This document shows, piece by piece, positions 14,628-21,374 of a stretch of DNA of 24,251 nucleotides. Under the pieces are notes generated by a model that saw nothing but the letters and a program-made list of their open reading frames with translations, made no database searches and was not told the origin of the DNA. A program made the translations under genes and the position numbers. The stretch's first letter is position 1. The number at the start of each line of letters is the position of its first letter. The stretch lies in the NCBI GenBank assembly GCA_905203555.1, contig CAJKWK010000044.1, positions 1 to 24,251 on the forward strand. Direction: 5' to 3'. The DNA comes from an uncultured Lachnospiraceae bacterium. Its GTDB lineage: Bacteria; Bacillota; Clostridia; Lachnospirales; Lachnospiraceae.

Positions 14628-16007
14628 TTATTCTGGCCAAACAACCTCTGTAATGTCAGGATAACGTTCTTTAATTGCTGTTTCAAAGTTTGATTTTGCT
14701 TTCTCAAAGTCAACTTTGCCCTGGAAGTAATCGCTGAATGAGTTCTGGAGCAACTCTACACATCCCTGATCGTAAGCGGAAAGTGGTGCGATCTTGATGT
14801 TTTCAGCAACTGGTGCAAAATACTGGAATGGGTTCTGTCCGCCAAGGAATTCTGAACCATATGTAGCATCATCGTTTGCTGCTTCCTGCATACCGGATTT
14901 TGTATTTGTAAAGTCTGAGTAATCCTGGGAGATCTTTAACAGATTATCTTTTTTTGCTGTCATAGCAAGGATAATGTCTTTTGCATGTTCCGAATTATCT
15001 GTACCTGTTGCAACATGGATGTAAGATCCTCCCCAGTTGTATTCCTGCGGTGGGTTTGTTACTGCCCATACGCCGTCTTCTCCATCCCAGTTCGGTTTCA
15101 GTGTGAAATCAATACCCCATGCCGGGAAGAGGAATGCAAATACTTTGGACTGACTTCCCATTGCTTTGTTCCAGTCATCATTCCACTGACCTTTTACTGT
15201 CGGGTTTAAGTAACCTGCATCCAGCCATTCTTTTGAATCATTAATCCACTGCATGATCATTGGATCAACTGTAACCTTTGTGTCTCCATCTTTTACCCAT
15301 GAATCAGAAATGTTGTTTCCATAGAGACGGAATGTATCAGCATAAGAAGCAAATGCATAATATCCTTTCTGCTTCAGTTCTTCTGCTGTCTGTTTCATAG
15401 TAGCCCAATCTTTTACTTTTTCACCTACAGCAGTCGGATCGTCTGTTCCGAATACCTCTTTTGCAACATCACGACGGTAAACCATTGTTCCCGGACAGCA
15501 CTGCCATGTAGATCCTCTCTGAACTCCGTCCGCATCAGATGCTGTTGTTCTTGTGAAGTCGTACTGATCTGCAAGATCTTTATCTGGATCAATTCCAAGA
15601 TCCTTCAGTGGCATTGCAGCGTCTGCTTCAGCATCTGTATATTTGTATACATAGTCTGTCTCTGACAGGAAGATATCTACTTTATCATCTGTTTCAGCAT
15701 CTGCCTGTTTCATAAGTGCCTCATCAAGTTTCTGCTGATAAACACCATCCTGATTTGGATTGATGATCCAGTGGATCTCTGTTCCATCTTTCAATGTTGT
15801 AACAGTTCCATCCTTGGATGTTGACTCAACTTCAGGATATACAGCTTCCAGTCTCTCACGGAACTCATCATTCCAAGAATAAATGTTAATTACCTTTCCT
15901 TCTTCTGTACTGGCCTCTCCGCCATTTCCCCCTTTACTTCCACATCCGGCAAGTAATCCAACAGCAACTACTGTTGTCATAAGAATCGCAACAACTCTCT
16001 TTTTCAT
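14628..16007 (-). CDS. ABC sugar-binding lipoprotein
   Basis: A 459-residue extracellular solute-binding protein, first gene of the import operon. The signal peptide ends in the lipobox LLAGC, so Cys22 should be lipidated and the mature protein tethered to the outer face of the membrane. A Gly/Ser/Glu-rich linker (about 23-38) leads into the binding domain, which starts INIYSWNDEF as in CUT1-type carbohydrate binders. Aromatic residues suitable for sugar stacking are frequent (for example WQCCPG, PAWGIDF, NWGGSYIH). The ligand cannot be read from sequence; neighbours suggest beta-linked gluco- or xylo-oligosaccharides. AAAGGAGG lies 9 bases before ATG 16007. Expression is driven by a near-consensus promoter at 16086-16115. 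Confidence 0.93.
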   Translation of the reverse strand: MKKRVVAILMTTVVAVGLLAGCGSKGGNGGEASTEEGKVINIYSWNDEFRERLEAVYPEVESTSKDGTVTTLKDGTEIHWIINPNQDGVYQQKLDEALMKQADAETDDKVDIFLSETDYVYKYTDAEADAAMPLKDLGIDPDKDLADQYDFTRTTASDADGVQRGSTWQCCPGTMVYRRDVAKEVFGTDDPTAVGEKVKDWATMKQTAEELKQKGYYAFASYADTFRLYGNNISDSWVKDGDTKVTVDPMIMQWINDSKEWLDAGYLNPTVKGQWNDDWNKAMGSQSKVFAFLFPAWGIDFTLKPNWDGEDGVWAVTNPPQEYNWGGSYIHVATGTDNSEHAKDIILAMTAKKDNLLKISQDYSDFTNTKSGMQEAANDDATYGSEFLGGQNPFQYFAPVAENIKIAPLSAYDQGCVELLQNSFSDYFQGKVDFEKAKSNFETAIKERYPDITEVVWPE

Positions 16008-16085
16008 TTATAAATCCTCCTTTATCTAAGCACTCTGCTATGCTTTTCTTGTTGTTGAACTAAATATACCATCTTTTTTCCTCCG

Positions 16086-16115
16086 ATTATATTATTTATC
16101 TTAACAAAATGTCAA
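16086..16115 (-). promoter_or_regulatory. promoter of the binding-protein/permease operon
   Basis: On the minus strand TTGACA (16115-16110), an 18-base spacer and TATAAT (16091-16086) give exact consensus boxes. The motif shared with the GH94 promoter covers the -35 box, a typical position for an AraC-type activator. Confidence 0.75.
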
Positions 16116-16129
16116 ATTCGTGTCATAAT
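16101..16129 (+). promoter_or_regulatory. promoter of the AraC-type regulator
   Basis: TTAACA (16101-16106), 17 bases, CATAAT (16124-16129), 20 bases before the ATG. It overlaps the opposing operon promoter, and the shared operator-like motif lies in its spacer and -10, which would suit autoregulation. Confidence 0.5.
16108..16126. promoter_or_regulatory. operator-like motif, copy 1
   Basis: AAT-G-TCAAATTCGTG-T-CAT matches the copy at 23917-23935 except for two bases. It lies between the divergent regulator and transporter genes and covers the -35 of the latter. It is the likely binding site of the adjacent AraC-type protein; this is inference from position and conservation. Confidence 0.6.
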
Positions 16130-16148
16130 ATAAAAAAGGAGGTTTTTT

Positions 16149-16889
16149 ATGGCTTTATCTAATGAATGGTACAATGCAGAACTCGAAAATAGCGAATTAG
16201 AAACGCTTCACAGATCACCAACTGTAGAATATTCTTTCTATAATGCTGTACGCTCCGGCGACATGGAAGCAGTCATTAAAAACTGTTCCGAAGATGAATT
16301 TATTCGTCTGGAAGGAACGGGCGTTCTGTCCCGTAATGCGCTTACTAATATAAAATACCACTTTGTTGTCACTGCTGCAATGTTGACCCGTTATTGTATC
16401 GACGGTGGGCTCGAACCAGAGCAGGCTTACAGGCTCAGCGACTTCTATATTCTGAAGATGGATTCCTGCACAACGATCCGTCAGGTTGCCGATCTTCACC
16501 ATGAGATGGCAAAGGATTTTACAGGTAAGATGATTCTTCAGAAAAAGAGTTCCATTTTATCAAAACCCGTTATGCAATGTGTTGATTATATTTACAGTCA
16601 CATCAAAGAAAGAATCACGATTCAGGTTCTTGCTGACCACACCGAACTTTCCACGAATTATCTTTCACGCATTTTCAAGCAGAATCTGGGAGTCTCTGTC
16701 AGCGATTATATCCGTGAGAAGAAGATAGAAAAAGCAACTCATCTGCTGCGATACTCAGATAAATCAATTGTAGATATCGCAAATTATCTTGCTTTTTCTT
16801 CACAGAGTCACTTCATCCAGATATTCGAGAGCTTTACCGGGCTCACCCCAAAGAAGTACCGGGACAAATACTATAAAAACATGTGGTAA
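16149..16889 (+). CDS. AraC-family transcriptional regulator
   Basis: A 246-residue regulator. The C-terminal AraC DNA-binding domain (about 155-243) has both helix-turn-helix units: ITIQVLADHTELSTNYLSR and SIVDIANYLAFSSQSHFIQ, then the conserved end FTGLTPKKYR. The N-terminal half is helical and is not the cupin sugar-binding fold of AraC itself. The effector and ligand-binding mode are therefore unknown. AAAGGAGG is close to the ATG. It is divergent from the transporter operon and convergent with the GH94 pair, and a shared motif in both their promoters makes it the likely controller of the locus. An IS is inserted just downstream, in its terminator. Confidence 0.92.
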   Translation: MALSNEWYNAELENSELETLHRSPTVEYSFYNAVRSGDMEAVIKNCSEDEFIRLEGTGVLSRNALTNIKYHFVVTAAMLTRYCIDGGLEPEQAYRLSDFYILKMDSCTTIRQVADLHHEMAKDFTGKMILQKKSSILSKPVMQCVDYIYSHIKERITIQVLADHTELSTNYLSRIFKQNLGVSVSDYIREKKIEKATHLLRYSDKSIVDIANYLAFSSQSHFIQIFESFTGLTPKKYRDKYYKNMW

Positions 16890-16929
16890 CATCAGATTTC
16901 TTCTCCGAAGAATTCTCAGATTTTCCCAC

Positions 16930-16953
16930 AAAAAATACTGTCAGAAAGCAATT
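16930..16953. terminator. left arm of a split bidirectional terminator
   Basis: The A-run plus TACTGTCAGAAAG (16930-16948) and AATT (16950-16953) are complementary to 18609-18632, which lies on the other side of the IS. Joined without the IS, the arms give a long A/T-tailed hairpin with a loop of about nine bases between the convergent araC and GH94 genes. Confidence 0.75.
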
Positions 16954-16961
16954 TGATATGC

Positions 16962-17007
16962 TACCCTCATATAGGACAATGAAATATAAAAGTCCTATAT
17001 GGGGGTA
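16962..17007 (+). promoter_or_regulatory. hairpin covering the IS orfA ribosome site
   Basis: TACCCTCATATAGGAC (16962-16977) pairs with 16992-17007 at 15 of 16 positions. The right arm contains GGGGG, the only ribosome-site candidate before ATG 17013. Transcripts entering from araC would fold and hide the site. Transcripts starting inside the hairpin would not. Similar shielding is known for IS10 and IS200. Confidence 0.65.
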
Positions 17008-17012
17008 TTTTC

Positions 17013-17639
17013 ATGTCTAGAAAAAGTAAGATAGACCCTGTAGAAAAAGTAAAAATAGTTGAACGATATCTTGATGGAAAAATCGGTATACGACAAGCAG
17101 GAAAAGAATTAGGAATTGCCTATCAATGTATTCAACGTTGGGTATCCATTTATAAATCCGAAGGACCTACTGGATTACTCAACCAACCGAAAAACAAATC
17201 TTATTCAAAAAAATTAAAAATCTGTGCTGTAAATGACTATCTCAATGGAGAGGGAGCTCTTCGGGATATTTGCATAAAGTATAGAATTCGTTCGTGTGAA
17301 CAGCTCAGGGATTGGATTAAGGTGTATAATTCTGGTGGAATATTAAAAACATCCACCGGAGGTGCTTACATGAAAAAAGCAAGGAAAACTACACTTGATG
17401 AGAGATTAAAAATAGTAACAGATTGTCTAGCAAACGATAAGAATTACGGCGCAATGGCGCTTAAGTATAATTGTTCCTATCAACAAGTTCGCAACTGGGT
17501 AAAACATTATGAAAAGATGGGACAAGCAGGTCTGGAAGATCGACGTGGTCGACGTACAGGCTCATTGCCAAGTAGAACACCAGAAGAAGAGTTCCGCGAT
17601 AAAATAGCTGAACTGGAAAGGAGGGATCGTTATCTTTAA
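17013..17639 (+). CDS. IS150-like OrfA (helix-turn-helix)
   Basis: A 208-residue DNA-binding protein of an IS3-family element with three successive helix-turn-helix segments (about 8-50, 70-110 and 128-170; the first contains IRQAGKELGIAYQCIQRW and the last YGAMALKYNCSYQQVRNW). IS150-type OrfA normally goes on into a leucine-zipper segment. Here the frame stops right after ELERRDRYL, so that segment looks missing. A second possible start inside, ATG 17370 with GGAGG 7 bases before it, would give an 89-residue form with only the last helix-turn-helix. The frame overlaps orfB by about 28 bases. Confidence 0.85.
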   Translation: MSRKSKIDPVEKVKIVERYLDGKIGIRQAGKELGIAYQCIQRWVSIYKSEGPTGLLNQPKNKSYSKKLKICAVNDYLNGEGALRDICIKYRIRSCEQLRDWIKVYNSGGILKTSTGGAYMKKARKTTLDERLKIVTDCLANDKNYGAMALKYNCSYQQVRNWVKHYEKMGQAGLEDRRGRRTGSLPSRTPEEEFRDKIAELERRDRYL

Positions 17640-18532
17640 TCCATCGGTTAGCCGAATATGAAGCCATCCAAGAATTATCGTTAACTAAACATTATCCAGT
17701 AGATAAACTTTGTAAATATCTTAATGTTACACGTTCTGCTTATTACCGCTGGATAAAATATCCGAAAAGTAATAGTGAACTTCAAAATGAAAGACTATTC
17801 ACTGAAATCCAAAGAATCCATGATCAACATCCGGATATGGGGTATCGAAGGATTCGTGATGAATTAGATGGACATAAAGGAATTCATGTAAATGATAAAC
17901 GAGTACTTCGTATTTGCAGGAAATACGATATAAAATCAAATATCAAATGGAAACCTAAGAGTTGTACCAGAGGAGACAGAAATCCTGATCACATAGCCAA
18001 AAACTATTTACACCGTGAATTTCAAGCTGAAAAACCGAATGAAAAGTGGCTTACAGATGTTTCTGAATTTAAATACTATAATGGAATAGAAGTTCACAAG
18101 GTTTATCTGAGTGCTATTTTAGATTTATATGACAGAAGGATTGTTGCCTTTAAAATCAGCGATCATAATGACAATCCATTAGTCATGGACACGTTTGATG
18201 AGGCTGTTCGTCTAGAGCCAGATGCACATCCATTAGTTCATTCTGATCGTGGATTTCAATATACAAGTGCACAATTCTATACCAGATTAAAAAATCATCA
18301 TATGAAACAGAGTATGTCTAGAGTTGCTCACTGTATTGATAATGGACCAATGGAAGGATTTTGGGGCATTCTAAAGAGAGAAATGTATTATAAACAACGT
18401 TTTAACGACAGAAGTTCTTTGATTACTGCGATAGCTAATTACATCGATTACTACAACAATCAACGACTTCAAAGAAAACTGCATGTAATGACACCAATGG
18501 AATATCATAAAAAATACACAAAAGTAGCATAA
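17612..18532 (+). CDS. IS150-like OrfB (DDE integrase domain)
   Basis: This is the catalytic half of the IS3-family transposase, made as a fusion with OrfA by -1 frameshifting. The frame is open from 17612. Family-like residues begin at HRLAEYEAIQELS (17642), followed by the HTH_21-type part (MGYRRIRDEL) and the integrase core. The catalytic Asp-Asp-Glu are in WLTDVSEF, VHSDRGFQY and MEGFWGILKRE, all intact. No usable start codon with a ribosome site lies in this frame before 17837, so a frameshift near AAAGGAGGG (17617-17625) is needed. I see no classical A6G slippery run, so the element may be impaired or may use an unusual site. Confidence 0.83.
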   Translation, partial: TGKEGSLSLIHRLAEYEAIQELSLTKHYPVDKLCKYLNVTRSAYYRWIKYPKSNSELQNERLFTEIQRIHDQHPDMGYRRIRDELDGHKGIHVNDKRVLRICRKYDIKSNIKWKPKSCTRGDRNPDHIAKNYLHREFQAEKPNEKWLTDVSEFKYYNGIEVHKVYLSAILDLYDRRIVAFKISDHNDNPLVMDTFDEAVRLEPDAHPLVHSDRGFQYTSAQFYTRLKNHHMKQSMSRVAHCIDNGPMEGFWGILKREMYYKQRFNDRSSLITAIANYIDYYNNQRLQRKLHVMTPMEYHKKYTKVA

Positions 18533-18534
18533 AA

Positions 18535-18562
18535 TATCGCCAGCCATAACATGGCTGACGAT
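18535..18562. terminator. hairpin at the IS right end, likely bidirectional terminator
   Basis: ATCG-C-CAGCCAT-AAC-ATGGCTG-A-CGAT is an 11-pair stem with one mismatch, placed right after the orfB stop. AT-rich tails lie on both sides (ATTTTATG on the minus strand, AAAAATTTATTATTTTTT on the plus). It could end both IS and GH94 transcripts. Confidence 0.55.
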
Positions 18563-18608
18563 ACAAAAATTTATTATTTTTTATTGTCCTCTTGACAGGG
18601 AGCACACC

Positions 18609-18632
18609 AATTCTCTTTCTGACAGTATTTTT
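18609..18632. terminator. right arm of a split bidirectional terminator
   Basis: AATT (18609-18612) and CTTTCTGACAGTATTTTT (18615-18632) are complementary to the left arm at 16930-16953. It lies about 20 bases past the stop of the GH94 gene. Only one arm remains next to each gene, so neither can form the original hairpin locally. Confidence 0.75.
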
Positions 18633-18652
18633 ATCTTTTTTTAATCTGTCGA

Positions 18653-21352
18653 TTATACTAATTCAATTTCAATCTTATGTGTCTCTTTCACTGAAAGCAT
18701 CTGAATCTCTCTCTTTGAAAGTATTGTACACCTTTCAGCTGTTATTTCTAATGCTTTTCCATCGCAGGCTGCTTTCCGGATCTTCAACTGATTAAATTCT
18801 TTCTTTTCTTTATTATAGAATATAATCTCAAAGTTCCTTCCGGCAAATGTCATCTTAAGTACTGCTTTTCCATCCTGATTATACTGTTCCGGCATAAGTG
18901 CAGGTGCGATCTTCAAGTCACCGCAATCTCCTTTCACCCCAAACACTTCTGTGATCATGGTAAGCATATACCAGCTTGCAGCGCCTGTCAGATATGCATA
19001 GAGGCCTCTTCCCTGATTATCAAAATATTCCGGAAGTCCAGGATACATCTTACTGTTATCAAATTCCATTGCTGCATCTAAAAGTGCCTGAAGTACTTTA
19101 TTGCCTTCTTTTGCAAATCCTCTCTGGTACAATGCATTTGAGTACATAACAGCCATGTGTGAGAACACTGCTCCATTCTCTTTCTCGCCATAAGCAAATC
19201 CAAACATTCTTCCAAGATCAAATTTTTCCTCATGGAAGTTTGTGTTCAAACGGTATCCGCCGGCTTTCTGATCATAAAGATACTTGTCTGCACTCCTGCA
19301 GATAGATTCCACCTGATCTTCTGTTGCCGTTCCACTCATAATGGCAAATACTTGTCCGGTCAGCATCATTCTCACGCTTTCATCCATAACGCCTTCTACT
19401 TTTCTGCCATGGTTATCATAATAGCCATTGAACCAGCCATCTTCTCCATCCTTCACCCATTCGTTGGCACGGATGTTTTTCATCATCCAGTCTGCTTTTC
19501 CCTCAAGATTAGCAGCAAGTTGATCCAGCCTTACAACAATTGTGTCTCCACTGATATTATGTTCACATTTCTTTGCGTATCCTGCAAGGAGTGCCTGCTT
19601 ACGTGCTGCATCTTCATACAGTTCCACGCTTCCTGCAAGAAGATCTTCCATCTCATGTGCAATTTCAATCTTGCTGCTTCCACTGATTTCTTCCAACTGA
19701 CGGAGTGTTTTTGCAATATTTCTCAAATTTCCGGCATAAGCACAGGTAAATGCAACACTTTCACCCTTCTCCCATGCCATGTCCAGTGCATCATTCCAGT
19801 CGGCACCATGAAGACGCATTTCATTATGCTCTCCTACATCATAGAACGCACACAGATTCTGTAAAAGAATATGTTCCAAAACTGTTCCGAAATAAATGTG
19901 GTCTCTTTCTGTTTTCTGCTTCTGTCCATATTCGCTGTTCCAAAACTTATCATGTGCAGTACCTCTCATAGACTGCAAATCTTTAAAATACGGAACCTTT
20001 TCAAACAGAATCTCCATATCTCCTGTCTGATCCAGATACAGACGAGTCGTTACAAACGGCCAGAATGCATGATCCATCCAGACACGTGTAATATTGTTTC
20101 TGTCTGCAATAAACTCACCCTGCTTATTTCCGATGATTGTCGCATTTGTTCCATCAATTCTTACTCCGCCATAATTATCCACGATCATCTGACGGACGTT
20201 TGAGGGATCCATAATCAGAAGTGCAAGGCAATCCTGCCATAGATCTCTCCAGCCTCTTCCTCCTTTTCCATAATCGTGATATGGAAGGAAGGAACATCCA
20301 TAAATTCTTCTTAAAATTGGCTGGAAGCAAATCCACTTCAGATAATTGTCTGTAGCTTCATCACCGGTTTCAAACTCTACATTTACTTTTTCTGTCCAAT
20401 ACTTTTTCACTTTGGCAAGCTCGTTTTCCGCTTGCTCCTTCGTACCAAATAAAGTACAGATTTTTGAAATGGAAGCCTTTTCTCCCGTTGCTCCGGCAAG
20501 AACAACATACTCTATTGATTCATTTGCTTTTAAATTTCTGCGTTCAAACCTGAATGCCCCAACAGCCTCTTTCCCCTCCAGATGGCAGCCTGCGGTACAT
20601 CCCGTTTTTTCTACACGTACTGCTTCCGGAATCAAGAAAGAACCTCCCTCTCCAATAAAGCTTTCAACAGTCGGATAAAACTCCTTCGGGGCATTTCCTT
20701 CTGCTGTAAAACCATATACAAAATAAGTCGTATCATTTTTCTGATGTCCACGCTCATCAAAGGATAATACTGGTGTAACTTCTACGCCACATTCTTTCGT
20801 GTCGATTCTGTGAAGAAGTGATGTGACATGTCTGTGGTCGCGGATATTATCTGCGCTTCTTCCATAAACCGGAATGGCAACGATCGGTGTTACTTCCTGT
20901 TCTTCTTCCGAAAGATTTGTAATCTTGATCAACTGGATCTCTGTTGTGCCATCAATAGAAACAAAGGATGTGATTTCTGACTGAAGATCATATTTTTTTG
21001 AAGTTCTTGTCAACTTCTGCCACATCATTCCTGCTTCCAGAGTGCTTTCATCCTGTCTGTCTGTATATTTATCAAACTCCTGCTCCGCTGAAACTCCACA
21101 TGCTGACCAGTAGCCTTTTCCTTCTACCCGACACCAGAAATTTCTGGTGCCACGGTTATTGTGAAGGTTTTCAATGCTGACAGGTTCGAGAAGGAAATGA
21201 TTCTGGTCCGTTTTACTATCTCCCCCCAAAGTTGGTGTAATACTGGATTTCAGACCTTCTTCTCCTGCCAGTGGTAAGTAAAGTCCACTATAATTTTCCG
21301 GATTTGTAATCGTAAATGTTCCGTTTTTATCTGTAAAATTGATTTTTCTCAT
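18653..21352 (-). CDS. GH94 phosphorylase, laminaribiose-phosphorylase-like length
   Basis: An inverting phosphorylase of about 899 residues that would split a beta-linked glucosyl disaccharide with phosphate to a sugar 1-phosphate. ATG 21352 is used; an upstream TTG at 21358 fits the GAGGG site worse. The N-terminal beta-sandwich reads LPLAGEEGLKSSITP and LHNNRGTRNFWC. The (alpha/alpha)6 barrel contains GRGWRDLWQDCLALL (about 366-380) and GADWNDALD, whose first Asp (about 518) is the predicted general acid. Length and N-terminus resemble laminaribiose phosphorylases (about 910) more than cellobiose phosphorylases (about 810). It is cytoplasmic with no signal peptide. It follows the first GH94 gene by 22 bases. 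Specificity is not provable from sequence. Confidence 0.85.
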   Translation of the reverse strand: MRKINFTDKNGTFTITNPENYSGLYLPLAGEEGLKSSITPTLGGDSKTDQNHFLLEPVSIENLHNNRGTRNFWCRVEGKGYWSACGVSAEQEFDKYTDRQDESTLEAGMMWQKLTRTSKKYDLQSEITSFVSIDGTTEIQLIKITNLSEEEQEVTPIVAIPVYGRSADNIRDHRHVTSLLHRIDTKECGVEVTPVLSFDERGHQKNDTTYFVYGFTAEGNAPKEFYPTVESFIGEGGSFLIPEAVRVEKTGCTAGCHLEGKEAVGAFRFERRNLKANESIEYVVLAGATGEKASISKICTLFGTKEQAENELAKVKKYWTEKVNVEFETGDEATDNYLKWICFQPILRRIYGCSFLPYHDYGKGGRGWRDLWQDCLALLIMDPSNVRQMIVDNYGGVRIDGTNATIIGNKQGEFIADRNNITRVWMDHAFWPFVTTRLYLDQTGDMEILFEKVPYFKDLQSMRGTAHDKFWNSEYGQKQKTERDHIYFGTVLEHILLQNLCAFYDVGEHNEMRLHGADWNDALDMAWEKGESVAFTCAYAGNLRNIAKTLRQLEEISGSSKIEIAHEMEDLLAGSVELYEDAARKQALLAGYAKKCEHNISGDTIVVRLDQLAANLEGKADWMMKNIRANEWVKDGEDGWFNGYYDNHGRKVEGVMDESVRMMLTGQVFAIMSGTATEDQVESICRSADKYLYDQKAGGYRLNTNFHEEKFDLGRMFGFAYGEKENGAVFSHMAVMYSNALYQRGFAKEGNKVLQALLDAAMEFDNSKMYPGLPEYFDNQGRGLYAYLTGAASWYMLTMITEVFGVKGDCGDLKIAPALMPEQYNQDGKAVLKMTFAGRNFEIIFYNKEKKEFNQLKIRKAACDGKALEITAERCTILSKREIQMLSVKETHKIEIELV

Positions 21353-21374
21353 GTCCAATCCCTCGTCATTTCAT

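Larger units (their letters stand above)
16959..18604 (+). mobile_element. IS150-like insertion sequence (IS3 family), 1646 bp
   Basis: The element is bounded by imperfect inverted repeats starting TGCTACCC (16959-16980) and ending GGGAGCA (18583-18604), which match at about 16 of 22 positions, with TG...CA tips. It holds orfA and orfB in overlapping frames in the usual -1 arrangement. No convincing target duplication is visible (GATA on the left, CACC on the right). It lies in the loop of the terminator shared by araC and GH94. Confidence 0.8.

Noticed and set aside
16008..16148. Catabolite-repression (cre) site in the divergent promoter
   Set aside because: No sequence close to the cre consensus was found. 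The region is accounted for by two promoters and the shared motif.
16955..18608. Target-site duplication flanking the IS150-like element
   Set aside because: The bases outside the repeats (GATA and CACC) do not match, and shifting the ends by 1-3 bases does not help.
21352..21358. TTG 21358 as start of the second GH94 gene
   Set aside because: ATG 21352 has better spacing from GAGGG, and the protein then starts MRKINFTDK, which suits the family.
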